Source: Nitrospirota bacterium (lineage in GTDB: Bacteria; Nitrospirota; Thermodesulfovibrionia; Thermodesulfovibrionales; UBA9159). Taken from it: a stretch of DNA of 64,000 nt. Location of the stretch: positions 1 through 64,000 of the forward strand of contig JAJYIF010000006.1 of NCBI GenBank assembly GCA_021790195.1, written 5' to 3'. The notes below the pieces were generated by a model. It did no database searches. It was not told the origin of the DNA and was given only the letters and a program-made list of their open reading frames with translations. The translations under genes and the position numbers were made by a program. Shown here piece by piece: positions 27,646 to 35,452 of the stretch. Position 1 is the first letter of the stretch. Every line of letters begins with the position of its first letter.

Positions 27646-28605
27646 ATGGCAAAGGCGCGAATACTTGTTGTGGAGGACAGCAAACCCCAGGCTGATGTCA
27701 CAAAGGAGTTCCTGGAAAGGAATGCTTACGAAGTCATATGGGCCAGGGATGGAGCAGCCGCCATCAAGGCCGCCAAGACAATGTCCCTCGACGTCATACT
27801 CCTGGACCTCGTCCTTCCGGACATAAGCGGGAATGAGGTCTGCCGGTGGCTGAAGCTTAACAACGAGACCAAAGGCATCCCCATAATCATGCTCACCGTC
27901 AAGAGCTCTTTAAAAGACAAAGTCGCGTCTATCGAGGCCGGAGCTGACGAGTATCTTCCCAAGCCGTACAACGAGGTCGAACTCAATGCCGTAATATACG
28001 CCGCACTGCGAACAAAGGCCCTCCAGGATGAGTTGAGGCAGAGGAACAAGCAAATGGAGGAGCTGCTTGCCAGGGTCGAGCTCCTTGCCATCACCGATCC
28101 GCTCACCGGTCTTTTCAACAGGAGGCACTTCGAGGTTATACTCAAACAGGAATTGACCGAAAGGAAAAGGTATAAGTACGACATCGCCTGTCTTATGATC
28201 GATATTGACCATTTCAAGCGCATCAACGATTCGTATGGACACGAGGCGGGTGATTTGGTCCTCAGGGACACGGCGCAATTGCTGAAGCAGTCTATGAGGG
28301 AGGTGGATACGATCGCCAGATGGGGAGGTGAAGAGTTTATCGCTGTGATGCCGCGCGTGAACCGGGACCACGCCATGGAGCCCGCCTCAAGGATGCTTCA
28401 TGCGATTTCGGACAAGAGTTTCGATCTGATACCCGCCGAGAAGATCACTGTGAGTATCGGGATCGCTTGTGCGGAGCCGGGAAGAGAGACGCTCGAAACC
28501 CTCATCGGAGCAGCGGATTCAGCTCTTTATGAAGCAAAACGGCTGGGGAGAAACAGGGTAGCCTTTGCTCCGAAGGAAGGCACATCCGAAGAAGCTGGAA
28601 ACTAA
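27646..28605 (+). CDS. Response regulator with active-type GGDEF domain (PleD/WspR-like diguanylate cyclase)
   Basis: 319 residues. REC domain 1-122 has the phospho-acceptor Asp54 (LLDLVLPD), the acidic pair ED near the start and Lys106. A coiled linker (about 125-145) leads to a GGDEF domain with GGEEF at 227-231, and the inhibitory I-site RxxD at 218-221. All residues needed for making cyclic di-GMP appear present, with product feedback. Control by phosphorylation is expected, but no sensor kinase is adjacent. It starts 58 bases after carB in the same direction and could be read through from it. Confidence 0.9.
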   Translation: MAKARILVVEDSKPQADVTKEFLERNAYEVIWARDGAAAIKAAKTMSLDVILLDLVLPDISGNEVCRWLKLNNETKGIPIIMLTVKSSLKDKVASIEAGADEYLPKPYNEVELNAVIYAALRTKALQDELRQRNKQMEELLARVELLAITDPLTGLFNRRHFEVILKQELTERKRYKYDIACLMIDIDHFKRINDSYGHEAGDLVLRDTAQLLKQSMREVDTIARWGGEEFIAVMPRVNRDHAMEPASRMLHAISDKSFDLIPAEKITVSIGIACAEPGRETLETLIGAADSALYEAKRLGRNRVAFAPKEGTSEEAGN

Positions 28606-28659
28606 ACCCGCTGTCTGGTCGCGATACGCTTCTTTCAGCTCAGGCAGCTGCCCCGGCAA

Positions 28660-29460
28660 TCAGAGCAGTTTCAGTTCCGAGGCGTACTTCCTGAATAGTT
28701 CAAGTCCCTTCTTGTGCCCGTCGTCAAGGTCGTATGAAATGCCCTGCCAGTAGGATACTATCTCGCTCTCGGACAGGACGGTGATGAGAGAGGACTCCCT
28801 CGCAATGCCTTTCAGATCTTTCAGGGCCTCGATCTTGGCGGCGTCGAGGTCTTTCCTGAATTCTTCAAAAAGCACCGGCTCGCCCGAGCGAAAATCGTTT
28901 CTTGCAATCCAGAGCGCAAAAACAAAGGGGAGCCCCGTGTTCCTGTACCAGATATCTCCAAGGTCATAGATATAGAGACGGGGCCACCTGAGGGCCTCTC
29001 TCAAGGCGTCATCCCCGATGAGCATATACGCTGAATGCGATTCCATGCCTTTTGAGAGGGGCGCCGAGGTAGACTTCAGCGTACACTGAAAATCATAAAA
29101 CTTGGTGAGGATAACATTCAGGAGTGCCACAGAGGTCTCCGATTGCGAGGATGTCAGGATAACCAGACCGTCAAGGGTCTCGATCGGCCTTTTGCTGAAA
29201 AGGAGGATACTGCCTATCGGCCCTCTGGAGCTTATCGAGTGCCCCTCCAAGAGCCCGTAAATCTTCTCATACCTGAGATATTCTATGGAGGAGGACGGAC
29301 TTACATGGACTTCTCCGTCGCGCAGGAGCTTGTTGACCGCCGAGGGAACGCCTTCGACGAATTCGTACTGCCGGCTGCGGGCGATCTTTTCAAGCGAATG
29401 GAAGATCGGGAAGAGATTGGCATAGTGGATTCTTCCTATTCTTACACATGCGCCTTTCAA
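28660..29460 (-). CDS. mqnA: Chorismate dehydratase MqnA (futalosine pathway)
   Basis: 266 residues from a TTG start at 29460 (MKGACVRIGRIHYANLFPIF); the frame stays open upstream but that part is within the rrf2 region and unlike the family. The periplasmic-binding-protein-like fold is shown by EGVPSAVNKLL, VSPSSSIEYLR and FVFALWIARND. MqnA turns chorismate into 3-enolpyruvylbenzoate, the first step of menaquinone synthesis through futalosine. A GAGG lies about ten bases before the TTG. Other mqn genes are not in this window. It lies 30 bases downstream of the Rrf2 gene on the same strand, so it may be under that regulator. Confidence 0.82.
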   Translation of the reverse strand: MKGACVRIGRIHYANLFPIFHSLEKIARSRQYEFVEGVPSAVNKLLRDGEVHVSPSSSIEYLRYEKIYGLLEGHSISSRGPIGSILLFSKRPIETLDGLVILTSSQSETSVALLNVILTKFYDFQCTLKSTSAPLSKGMESHSAYMLIGDDALREALRWPRLYIYDLGDIWYRNTGLPFVFALWIARNDFRSGEPVLFEEFRKDLDAAKIEALKDLKGIARESSLITVLSESEIVSYWQGISYDLDDGHKKGLELFRKYASELKLL

Positions 29461-29489
29461 TCCGGCATATCCTCGATAATGGGATGGAG

Positions 29490-29903
29490 CTATTTGACCG
29501 CGTCCCGGCCGAGCCGCAAGCCGGCGAAAGTCTTCTTTTTCAATATCTTCTCCACTTCCCGTCTCACTTCTACCCAGACGGGATGAATGGAGCATGTGCT
29601 GCTGAAATCGCAGAGACCCTCGTCGAGGGCGCAGAGGTTCATGGCTATCGGCCCCTGCACTGCTTCGATCACATCGAGAAGGTTTATTTTGCCGGGATGC
29701 CTAGAAAGCTCGAAACCGCCCTTTACGCCCCTGTAAGATGTAACGAGGGACGCCTTGCTCAGCTTCTGAAGAATCTTCGCCAGAAAGCTCTTGGGAATAC
29801 ACATCTCCCTTGATATCTCATCCACCATGGTCACTTCTCCCCGCTTGCCGGAAAGATAATAAACACAGCGTATAGCATAATCGGTCTCGCGGGTTATCTG
29901 CAT
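29490..29903 (-). CDS. Rrf2-family Fe-S transcription regulator
   Basis: 137 residues. The winged helix (ITRETDYAIRCVYYL, VDEISREMCIPKSFLAKILQKL) is typical of Rrf2 proteins. Three cysteines at 91, 98 and 104 follow nearly the spacing of IscR (92, 98, 104), so an Fe-S cluster that senses oxygen, nitric oxide or iron status is likely. The gene lies between the cydAB operon and mqnA on the same strand, and a palindrome overlaps the cydA promoter. Control of the oxidase genes by this protein is a reasonable inference, not shown. Confidence 0.88.
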   Translation of the reverse strand: MQITRETDYAIRCVYYLSGKRGEVTMVDEISREMCIPKSFLAKILQKLSKASLVTSYRGVKGGFELSRHPGKINLLDVIEAVQGPIAMNLCALDEGLCDFSSTCSIHPVWVEVRREVEKILKKKTFAGLRLGRDAVK

Positions 29904-29973
29904 AAAGTATTTTAACAGTTTGACCGCATTTTTTCCCGCTGAAAATGTCTTGTCCGATCAAATCAGGAAGTCT

Positions 29974-30012
29974 GCATAAACCCGTCCCAGGCTAAGAGGG
30001 GCGGGTTTATGC
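29974..30012 (-). terminator. Strong hairpin after cydB
   Basis: GCATAAACCCGTCCC and GGGGCGGGTTTATGC form a 15-bp stem with one G-T-type mismatch and a nine-base loop. It lies 28 bases past the cydB stop and before the Rrf2 gene. There is no strong T-run, so it may end or stabilise the cydAB transcript. Confidence 0.55.
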
Positions 30013-30039
30013 CATTGATGAAGGGTCCTCGCAAACCGA

Positions 30040-31068
30040 TCAATAAAAGCCGCTTTCTTCTTCAGCGTCGACCGGAGTCGTCTTGTGGCGGAAGACCCGG
30101 TAGGTCCATATCTGATAGGCTATGACTATGGGTACGAATATCAGCGCCACGACCGTCATTATCTTCAGCGTATAGATGCTGGACGATGAATTGAATATCG
30201 TCAGGCTGTGCTCAGGCGACATGCTCGAAGGGATAAGATTGGGGTAAAGGCCGATGACGCCGGTAAAGGTCACCATAACTATGGTGAGACAAGACGAGTA
30301 GAAAGCCTTCAGGTAATCCGCTTTCAACGCGAAGAATTTTATCGCCAGCAGGGATATGACGGCAATGGCCGGCACTATGCAGAGGATGAGATTCTGGAGA
30401 TAGTTTGCATAGAGTTTCGTGGCGAAGGCCGTTGCTGCGAGGAAGAGCACTGCCACGATCAGAAGCGCATACCAGAGCCTGTTCGACAGACTCGCAGACC
30501 TTTCGCCAAGGGAATCGCCGGTCTTCACGGCCAGCCAGAGCGATCCGTGCTGCAGGAACAAAAGGACAAACAGAACCCCCGTGAGCAGCCCGTATGGGTT
30601 GAGGAGCGTGAACAGAGTTCCGTGGTAACCGTTTTCGTCCATCGGAAGCCCCTGGAATATATTTCCGAAGGCGACGCCGAAGAGCAGAGAGGGAAGGAAA
30701 CTGCCGAGAAATATTCCCAGGTCCCACCCCTTTCTCCAGGCGCTGCTTTCAACCTTCCCTCTGAACTCCAATGAGACCCCGCGGAGGATCAGTGAAAAAA
30801 GCACAAGGAGGAGCGCTGTATATAGGTAGCTGAACATCAGGGCATATGTGGTCGGGAACGCGGCAAATGTGGCGCCTCCCGCGGTCAGCAGCCATACCTC
30901 ATTGCCGCTCCAGACAGGACCGACCGTCTTCATGACCATTCTCTTCTCGGTCTCGTTCCTGGCTATGAAATTGTAAAGCGTGCCAGCGCCGAAATCGAAG
31001 CCGTCGAGCATGAAATAGACCGCCCAGAGAACGCCCCACAAAATGAACCATATGATTTGGAATTCCAT
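30040..31068 (-). CDS. cydB: Cytochrome bd ubiquinol/menaquinol oxidase subunit II
   Basis: 342 residues with eight or nine transmembrane segments. The N-terminal QIIWFILWGVLWAVYFMLDGFDFG and VWSGNEVWLLTAGG are signature segments. It is the partner of CydA in the terminal oxidase that reduces oxygen to water at high affinity with quinol as donor. It follows cydA after a single base (TGA-T-ATG), so the two are translationally coupled. No small cydX frame is visible after it. Confidence 0.95.
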   Translation of the reverse strand: MEFQIIWFILWGVLWAVYFMLDGFDFGAGTLYNFIARNETEKRMVMKTVGPVWSGNEVWLLTAGGATFAAFPTTYALMFSYLYTALLLVLFSLILRGVSLEFRGKVESSAWRKGWDLGIFLGSFLPSLLFGVAFGNIFQGLPMDENGYHGTLFTLLNPYGLLTGVLFVLLFLQHGSLWLAVKTGDSLGERSASLSNRLWYALLIVAVLFLAATAFATKLYANYLQNLILCIVPAIAVISLLAIKFFALKADYLKAFYSSCLTIVMVTFTGVIGLYPNLIPSSMSPEHSLTIFNSSSSIYTLKIMTVVALIFVPIVIAYQIWTYRVFRHKTTPVDAEEESGFY

Positions 31069-31069
31069 A

Positions 31070-32419
31070 TCACACCCCCTTAGTCCTTGCCGCTTTCGGG
31101 ATCCCGGAGAGGTCGTCGGGGCCCTTCTTAGCGGACCTTGTGAGAAGGTAGACGTCTACCACGGCAAGCAGACCGTAAAGCAAGGTGAAGCCGATAAGCG
31201 AAGCCCAAACCTGAGTGTCGTTGACGGCTTTGGACACGGCGTCGGATGTTTTTAGGACACCGTATACGATCCACGGCTGTCTACCGACCTCCGCCACTAT
31301 CCAGCCAAGCTGGCCGGCAAGGTACGGCAATGGCAGGGCATACAGCATTATTCTGAGTAAGGCCGGGCTCGTCTCAAGTTTGTCCCTTTTTGCTGTTATA
31401 TAGGCCGTCAATGACAGGAGCACAAACAGTACGCCGAGGCCCGCCATAAGTCTGAAGCTCAGGAACGTGGGGAGAACGGGAGGTCGGTCTTCCCGCGGGA
31501 ATTCTTTAAGGCCCCGTATCTTGGCCTGTCCGTCTCCGAAGGCAAGAAAGCTGAGCATCCCCTGTATCTTCACCGCCTCGACGCTGTTTCTTTCATTTTC
31601 GGGGTCCGGAACGACAACGAGATTAAGGGGCGCCTCCGTCTTTGTCTCCCACAAAGATTCCATCGCGGCAAATTTTGTGGGCTGTGTGCTTGCGACGCCT
31701 TTGGCGTGAAAATCACCCACGACTACGACAAGGAGAGAGCTGACAAGCCCGAAGGTCGCCGCGATTCTGAAAGATCTCTTGAAGAAGTCGAGATTGCTTT
31801 TCTTCATAATATGATAGGCGGCTATGCCCATCATAAAGAATGCTGCAATTACATAGCCGGAGAAAAGCGTATGGAAGAACTTCAGCCATCCATATGCATT
31901 GCCGACAACCGCCGCAAAGTCCACCATCTCGGCCCTGTTGTTCTTAAGAGCATATCCGACCGGGTGCTGCATCCATCCGTTTGCAAGTAGTATCCATAAA
32001 GCGGACAGGTTTGTGGCGATGGCCACAAGCCAGATCGAAAGGGCGTGTGCGCCCTTTGATATCTTCTTCCAGCCGAAGACCCACAAGCCTATGAATGTGG
32101 ATTCGAGGAAGAATGCGACCGTTGCCTCTATTGCCAGCGGCGCGCCAAAGATGTCTCCGACATATTTCGAATACTCCGACCAGTTCATGCCGAACTGGAA
32201 TTCCATTGTAATCCCGGTCACCACTCCGAGTGCAAAGTTTATGAGGAACAGCTTGCCCCAGAACTTCGTCATCATCAGGTATATTTCATCCCCTGTTCGT
32301 ACGTATCGGGTCTCCATATATGCTGTGAGGATCGAAAGACCGAGGGTCAGGGGAACGAAGATGAAGTGAAACATGCTGGTTACTGCAAACTGCAGCCTGC
32401 TGAGCGCTAAGGCGTCCAT
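31070..32419 (-). CDS. cydA: Cytochrome bd oxidase subunit I
   Basis: 449 residues, an integral membrane protein that carries haems b558, b595 and d. The N-terminal LSRLQFAVTSMFHFIFVPLT contains the haem b595 ligand His; GRQPWIVYGVLKTSDAVS is the signature of the quinol side. The length is below that of the E. coli protein (about 520), which fits the short Q-loop branch. GGAGGGA precedes the ATG. A 14-bp-stem hairpin lies 20 bases upstream of the start and a strong promoter with palindromic operator lies 130-180 bases upstream, so expression is probably tightly controlled. Confidence 0.95.
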   Translation of the reverse strand: MDALALSRLQFAVTSMFHFIFVPLTLGLSILTAYMETRYVRTGDEIYLMMTKFWGKLFLINFALGVVTGITMEFQFGMNWSEYSKYVGDIFGAPLAIEATVAFFLESTFIGLWVFGWKKISKGAHALSIWLVAIATNLSALWILLANGWMQHPVGYALKNNRAEMVDFAAVVGNAYGWLKFFHTLFSGYVIAAFFMMGIAAYHIMKKSNLDFFKRSFRIAATFGLVSSLLVVVVGDFHAKGVASTQPTKFAAMESLWETKTEAPLNLVVVPDPENERNSVEAVKIQGMLSFLAFGDGQAKIRGLKEFPREDRPPVLPTFLSFRLMAGLGVLFVLLSLTAYITAKRDKLETSPALLRIMLYALPLPYLAGQLGWIVAEVGRQPWIVYGVLKTSDAVSKAVNDTQVWASLIGFTLLYGLLAVVDVYLLTRSAKKGPDDLSGIPKAARTKGV

Positions 32420-32439
32420 AAGGCATCCCTCCTTTCTGC

Positions 32440-32483
32440 GGGATAGGCAGAGCGGCGCCCTCTGCGTCTGCTCTGCCTATCCC
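32440..32483 (-). promoter_or_regulatory. Perfect 14-bp hairpin in the cydA leader
   Basis: GGGATAGGCAGAGC and GCTCTGCCTATCCC pair without mismatch around 16 bases, ending about 20 bases before the cydA start codon and next to its ribosome-binding site. It may stabilise the mRNA 5' end or serve as a regulated structure. Confidence 0.7.
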
Positions 32484-32549
32484 CAGTTTAGGTTATTTAA
32501 AGAACCTGTCAAGGAGCCCTTTACAAACCTCCCCGGTCCAAAAGCAAAA

Positions 32550-32597
32550 ATAGGATTTAATTAGTCCTATTTTAGAAGATATTAAATAAGTTGTCAA
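32550..32597 (-). promoter_or_regulatory. cydAB promoter with overlapping palindromic operator
   Basis: On the minus strand TTGACA (32597-32592), a 17-bp spacer and TAAAAT (32574-32569) form a near-perfect sigma70 promoter. The palindrome ATAGGA-N9-TCCTAT (32550-32570) overlaps the -10 box and start site, so a bound protein would block transcription. The Fe-S Rrf2 protein encoded at 29490-29903 is the nearest candidate; the pairing is inferred. Confidence 0.75.
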
Positions 32598-32810
32598 GCT
32601 CCCGACAAAAAATATGAGATGTTATATCCAGCCCGTCCAGAGATTGGGTGGGCGCGGGCAAGATTTTATATATTTGATACCCCAATGCAGATCGGAGGAG
32701 CGCGAAGATTATGTCAGCCGAAAAGCGGCAGGCAGGTTATAAAGGCTCAGTCGGACAGGTAAGTGCGGCCCTGTCTCCGGCTCAGAAGCAGGGCCTCTCT
32801 TTTATAAGTG

Positions 32811-33269
32811 CTACTTTCTCCATCCTGCCCAGGCCGGAATTCCTGCGGCGTCCCGTAAAACGAGAACCTGGTCGCCCTTCCTGACCCGAGCGGCGATTAA
32901 TGCCGGCTTGCCCATGATCGTTACTTTGGAGCCTTTGACCTCGATTCTGTCACCCTTCTCAATCTTTGAATCAAGTCTCTCAACATACCATGCAGGGCCG
33001 AGATGGACCGAAAGGGTCTCCTTGTCGGTCTTCATCAAGAGATGAATGCCGTAAGACATTCCCTTTACGGGTGTAATCCTTTCGACGGCCAATACCTCTC
33101 CGGAGAGCGACACGACAGTAGCAGGATCGTATATCCTCTGATAGCCGCTTCCCATACCCCAGCCTCCGCTTCCCCTCCACCCCCTCATCGGCTGTGCGAA
33201 GGCAAAAGAGACAGATAAAAGCAGTGACAAAACGACGATAAAGACCATAGCATGTTTTCTCGTTCCCAT
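32811..33269 (-). CDS. Small exported protein, OB-fold-like, function unknown
   Basis: 152 residues. A signal peptide (residues 5-25, ending FAFAQ) is followed by a Gly/Trp-rich stretch and a beta-rich domain (VVSLSGEVLAVERITP, SVHLGPAWYVE, IEVKGSKVTIMGKPALIA), which suggests a small OB-like barrel in the periplasm. AAGGAGG precedes the ATG. I do not recognise a named family with certainty. It lies between the cyd promoter region and osmC on the same strand, with its own gap of 78 bases. Confidence 0.65.
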   Translation of the reverse strand: MGTRKHAMVFIVVLSLLLSVSFAFAQPMRGWRGSGGWGMGSGYQRIYDPATVVSLSGEVLAVERITPVKGMSYGIHLLMKTDKETLSVHLGPAWYVERLDSKIEKGDRIEVKGSKVTIMGKPALIAARVRKGDQVLVLRDAAGIPAWAGWRK

Positions 33270-33347
33270 GAAGTCCTCCTTGAGCCGGATTCCTATATCA
33301 TACGCGTCGCACTCCCCCGGTCATCCGGGGAAGAGCTACTCTAATGA

Positions 33348-33842
33348 TTATCGTCCCTGAGTTTCCCAGTCCGGACCTCCTCCTTCTATCACGTACCTCA
33401 CGTTAAGGTCGATATCCCCTCTTAACGAATTGTAGACCGAGCAATATTTTTCACGCGACAGGGTGACGGCATGTTCGATCTTCCTGGAGTTGAGATTATC
33501 GCCTGCCATGTGAATGACCATGTCCACGCTTTTGAAATACTGGGGAGGAGAAGGATTCCTCTTGCCGACCATCTCTATCCTGAATTTCGAAAGGTCCATT
33601 CTCATCTTCTGCAGGAACATGACTATATCTATACCCATGCAGCCGGCAAGACTCAACAACAGGGAATCGGTCGGCTTGCAGCCCCATTGGACATGGGCGT
33701 CGAACTCCATTTCGTATCCTTCCTGAGTCCTGCCCGTGAAAATCAAATCTTTGTCCCATGTGAGGCTCACTTTTACGGAAGGGTTGATCTTCTCCTTGTA
33801 TCCCTTCAGGGATTCTTCGTTCAAGTCTCTAAAATCCGTCAT
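33348..33842 (-). CDS. OsmC/Ohr-family peroxide-reducing protein
   Basis: 164 residues. The two active cysteines are present: SLAGCMGID (about residue 67) and EKYCSVYNS (about residue 133). Together they reduce organic or hydrogen peroxide in this family. The longer N-terminus and the GYEMEFDAHVQWG segment fit the OsmC branch more than Ohr. AGGAACT precedes the ATG. It is 24 bases after the TlpA-like gene on the same strand, which suggests a shared redox-defence transcript. Confidence 0.85.
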   Translation of the reverse strand: MTDFRDLNEESLKGYKEKINPSVKVSLTWDKDLIFTGRTQEGYEMEFDAHVQWGCKPTDSLLLSLAGCMGIDIVMFLQKMRMDLSKFRIEMVGKRNPSPPQYFKSVDMVIHMAGDNLNSRKIEHAVTLSREKYCSVYNSLRGDIDLNVRYVIEGGGPDWETQGR

Positions 33843-33866
33843 AGTTCCTCATTTCTTATTGATTTA

Positions 33867-34382
33867 CTATTCCGCCAGTTTTTTCAAGCGCTTGACTATG
33901 TCTTCTTCGAAGCCCTTTCCCTTATATACGATGACGCCCCGTTTGTCGATAAGCAAGTTTGTCTGGATCTGCGCGCCAAAGGCTCCGGCTATCTTATTCC
34001 CTTCGTCATAGACAATGGGAAAGCTCAGTTTCTTTTCCCTGACAAACCTGCCTATTTTATTTTTGATGCCGAGGCTCACCCCGATGAACTCCACGCGGTC
34101 GCCATACTTCTTATAAAGTTCCTCAATCTGGGGAAGTTCGACCTTGCAATATGGGCACCAGGTTGTCCAGAAGACCAGATAAACAGGCTTCTTGCCCTTA
34201 AGGTCCCTGTCATAGGAGATCTGTTCTCCTTTGATGGTAACCGCCCGAAAATCCGGCGACCTCTCGCCGACTCCCAAGGCGTAAACTCTCATGGGAAATA
34301 GAAACAGCGACAAGAGCAAAATGCCCTTTATCACCAAACCCACATGTATACGTTCTTTATTGAAACAAAGCTTTCTTGTCAT
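33867..34382 (-). CDS. TlpA-like membrane-anchored thioredoxin-fold protein
   Basis: 171 residues from ATG 34382 (MTRKLCFNKERIHVGL), which has AAGGA upstream; the frame stays open further 5' but would then overlap the NifX-like gene. One hydrophobic segment (about 15-31) anchors or exports it, and the AhpC/TSA-like thioredoxin domain has the redox motif WCPYC at about residue 76. Such proteins reduce disulfides outside the cytoplasmic membrane, often for cytochrome c or stress repair. Partner unknown. Confidence 0.82.
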   Translation of the reverse strand: MTRKLCFNKERIHVGLVIKGILLLSLFLFPMRVYALGVGERSPDFRAVTIKGEQISYDRDLKGKKPVYLVFWTTWCPYCKVELPQIEELYKKYGDRVEFIGVSLGIKNKIGRFVREKKLSFPIVYDEGNKIAGAFGAQIQTNLLIDKRGVIVYKGKGFEEDIVKRLKKLAE

Positions 34383-34437
34383 AAACCGAGTCCTTTTCCA
34401 CGAAAGGGAATTGCTTCTTTCGTCTCCGTTGTTTTCT

Positions 34438-34812
34438 TTAATGAGAACAGCCTCCGCCGTGCCCTGAACAGACGTGGCCCGGTTGAAACTGGGGTAGTCT
34501 CTTTTCATTGAAAAGTTCAATGTTTTCCCTCACTGTGCGCCCCAGTGCCTGGTAAACACGAATTCCGGCCCCGTTCAATTTTACTAGCGCACCTCCTCCA
34601 ATGCCGCCTACCACTACGACATCCACTTTACTACCTTCAAGCGCTGCAACAGGATTGCACGCGCCGTGCGCATGATGCAGGTCTGAATTGTCGATTACCG
34701 CTATGGTCTCCGTATCTGAATCCACAAGCATGAAAGCCGGCGCGGAACCGAAATGTCCGTATACCTCGCTCTCGAGACCGAATGTCTTTTGCACCGGAAA
34801 ACAGAGTTTCAT
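34438..34812 (-). CDS. NifX/NafY-like dinitrogenase iron-molybdenum cofactor family protein
   Basis: 124 residues of the ribonuclease-H-like NifX/NifB C-terminal fold (VYGHFGSAPAFMLVD, VDVVVVGGIGGGALVKLNGAGIRVY). A C-terminal tail with Cys and several His (CSGHGGGCSH) may bind metal. These proteins are not restricted to nitrogen fixers; stand-alone members commonly lie beside DUF134 regulators and Mrp/ParA-type ATPases. Here the DUF134 gene is ten bases upstream, in one transcript. GGAGGAAAG precedes the ATG. Confidence 0.82.
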   Translation of the reverse strand: MKLCFPVQKTFGLESEVYGHFGSAPAFMLVDSDTETIAVIDNSDLHHAHGACNPVAALEGSKVDVVVVGGIGGGALVKLNGAGIRVYQALGRTVRENIELFNEKRLPQFQPGHVCSGHGGGCSH

Positions 34813-34822
34813 TTCTTTCCTC

Positions 34823-35113
34823 CTACTTCAATATGTTTTTTTCGCAAACAAGCGCCTTACACTCTGAAAGGGCCATTGCCACCTTCCTACGCGCCCCCGC
34901 AAGGATCCTTTGTACAGTCCCTCTCGAGATGCCCATCCTCCTTCCCGCATCTTCCTGGGTCAGACCGTCAAGGTCGCAGAGCTTCAAGGCTTCCAGTTCA
35001 TCCACGTATAGAGGGATCTTCTCGATATCGGCAATCGGTATTCCCGTGGGTTTGAACGCCTTGCCGCGGAACTTGCATCCGCAGAGCCTTGGTTTCTTAT
35101 ATCTGGGGGACAT
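34823..35113 (-). CDS. DUF134 helix-turn-helix protein
   Basis: 96 residues. The N-terminus PRYKKPRLCGCKFRG contains a CxC pair, and LTQEDAGRRMGISRGTVQRIL is a sigma-factor-region-4-like helix-turn-helix. DUF134 proteins are predicted DNA-binding regulators of the NifX-like gene that follows. A perfect 16-bp palindrome over its own promoter suggests autoregulation, perhaps with the cysteines as a sensor; that is inference. Confidence 0.85.
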   Translation of the reverse strand: MSPRYKKPRLCGCKFRGKAFKPTGIPIADIEKIPLYVDELEALKLCDLDGLTQEDAGRRMGISRGTVQRILAGARRKVAMALSECKALVCEKNILK

Positions 35114-35133
35114 CAGCCTTTAAGACGGTTATT

Positions 35134-35176
35134 ATGTGCATATGCACATTTTAAACTTTTCGCAAAAAGTTGTCAA
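35134..35176 (-). promoter_or_regulatory. Promoter of the DUF134/NifX-like operon with perfect palindrome
   Basis: On the minus strand TTGACA (35176-35171), 17 bp, and TAAAAT (35153-35148) are followed by the perfect 16-bp palindrome ATGTGCATATGCACAT (35149-35134), which overlaps the end of the -10 box. The spacer itself holds AACTTTT/AAAAGTT inverted arms. The palindrome is a likely operator of the DUF134 protein. Confidence 0.78.
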
Positions 35177-35325
35177 GCCTTGGAATCGGTGGCGTCCACG
35201 TCACGACCGGCAAGTCCATGAAAGGCTGCAATTTAAAATATGTCTTCATAGGCGGGTTCCCGGCCCACGGCGAAGCTTTTTCCCGGAGCTTTCTGCGCTG
35301 CTTCGAGATCCAATATTTTATCTGT

Positions 35326-35361
35326 TATATTGTGTCCTAAGGATATGAATAACACAATATA
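35326..35361. promoter_or_regulatory. 10-bp inverted repeat upstream of the dcw promoter
   Basis: TATATTGTGT (35326-35335) and ACACAATATA (35352-35361) are perfect inverted arms 16 bp apart, ending 30 bases before the -35 box of mraZ. The layout fits a dimeric or tetrameric regulator site. The rest of the 35177-35391 gap shows no gene or known RNA. Confidence 0.55.
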
Positions 35362-35391
35362 TAGTAATAAATTTAATGACCAAATTTTTTC

Positions 35392-35420
35392 TTGACAACA
35401 ATATCTCTTTCCTATATATT
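35392..35420 (+). promoter_or_regulatory. Sigma70-type promoter of the dcw cluster (Pmra)
   Basis: TTGACA (35392-35397) and TATATT (35415-35420) are 17 bp apart and lie 33 bases before the mraZ start. MraZ boxes follow at once. Confidence 0.82.
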
Positions 35421-35421
35421 G

Positions 35422-35446
35422 GTGGTAAATTGTGGTAAAAAGTGGG
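35422..35446 (+). promoter_or_regulatory. Three MraZ boxes, 10-bp phased
   Basis: GTGGT (35422), GTGGT (35432) and GTGGG (35442) recur exactly every 10 bp between the -10 box and the mraZ ATG. MraZ is known to bind GTGG-type direct repeats with this spacing and to repress its own operon, so the site fits autoregulation. Confidence 0.85.
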
Positions 35447-35452
35447 GGATAG

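Noticed and set aside
32711-32883. Short plus-strand frame with GGAGGAG upstream (MSAEKRQAGYKGSVG...)
   Set aside because: The ribosome-binding-site-like sequence is tempting, but the second half is antisense to the exported protein gene at 32811-33269 and no likeness to a known protein is seen.
35177-35325. Possible riboswitch or small RNA between the DUF134 promoter and mraZ
   Set aside because: Some G+C-rich pairing is seen, but it matches no RNA class I know.
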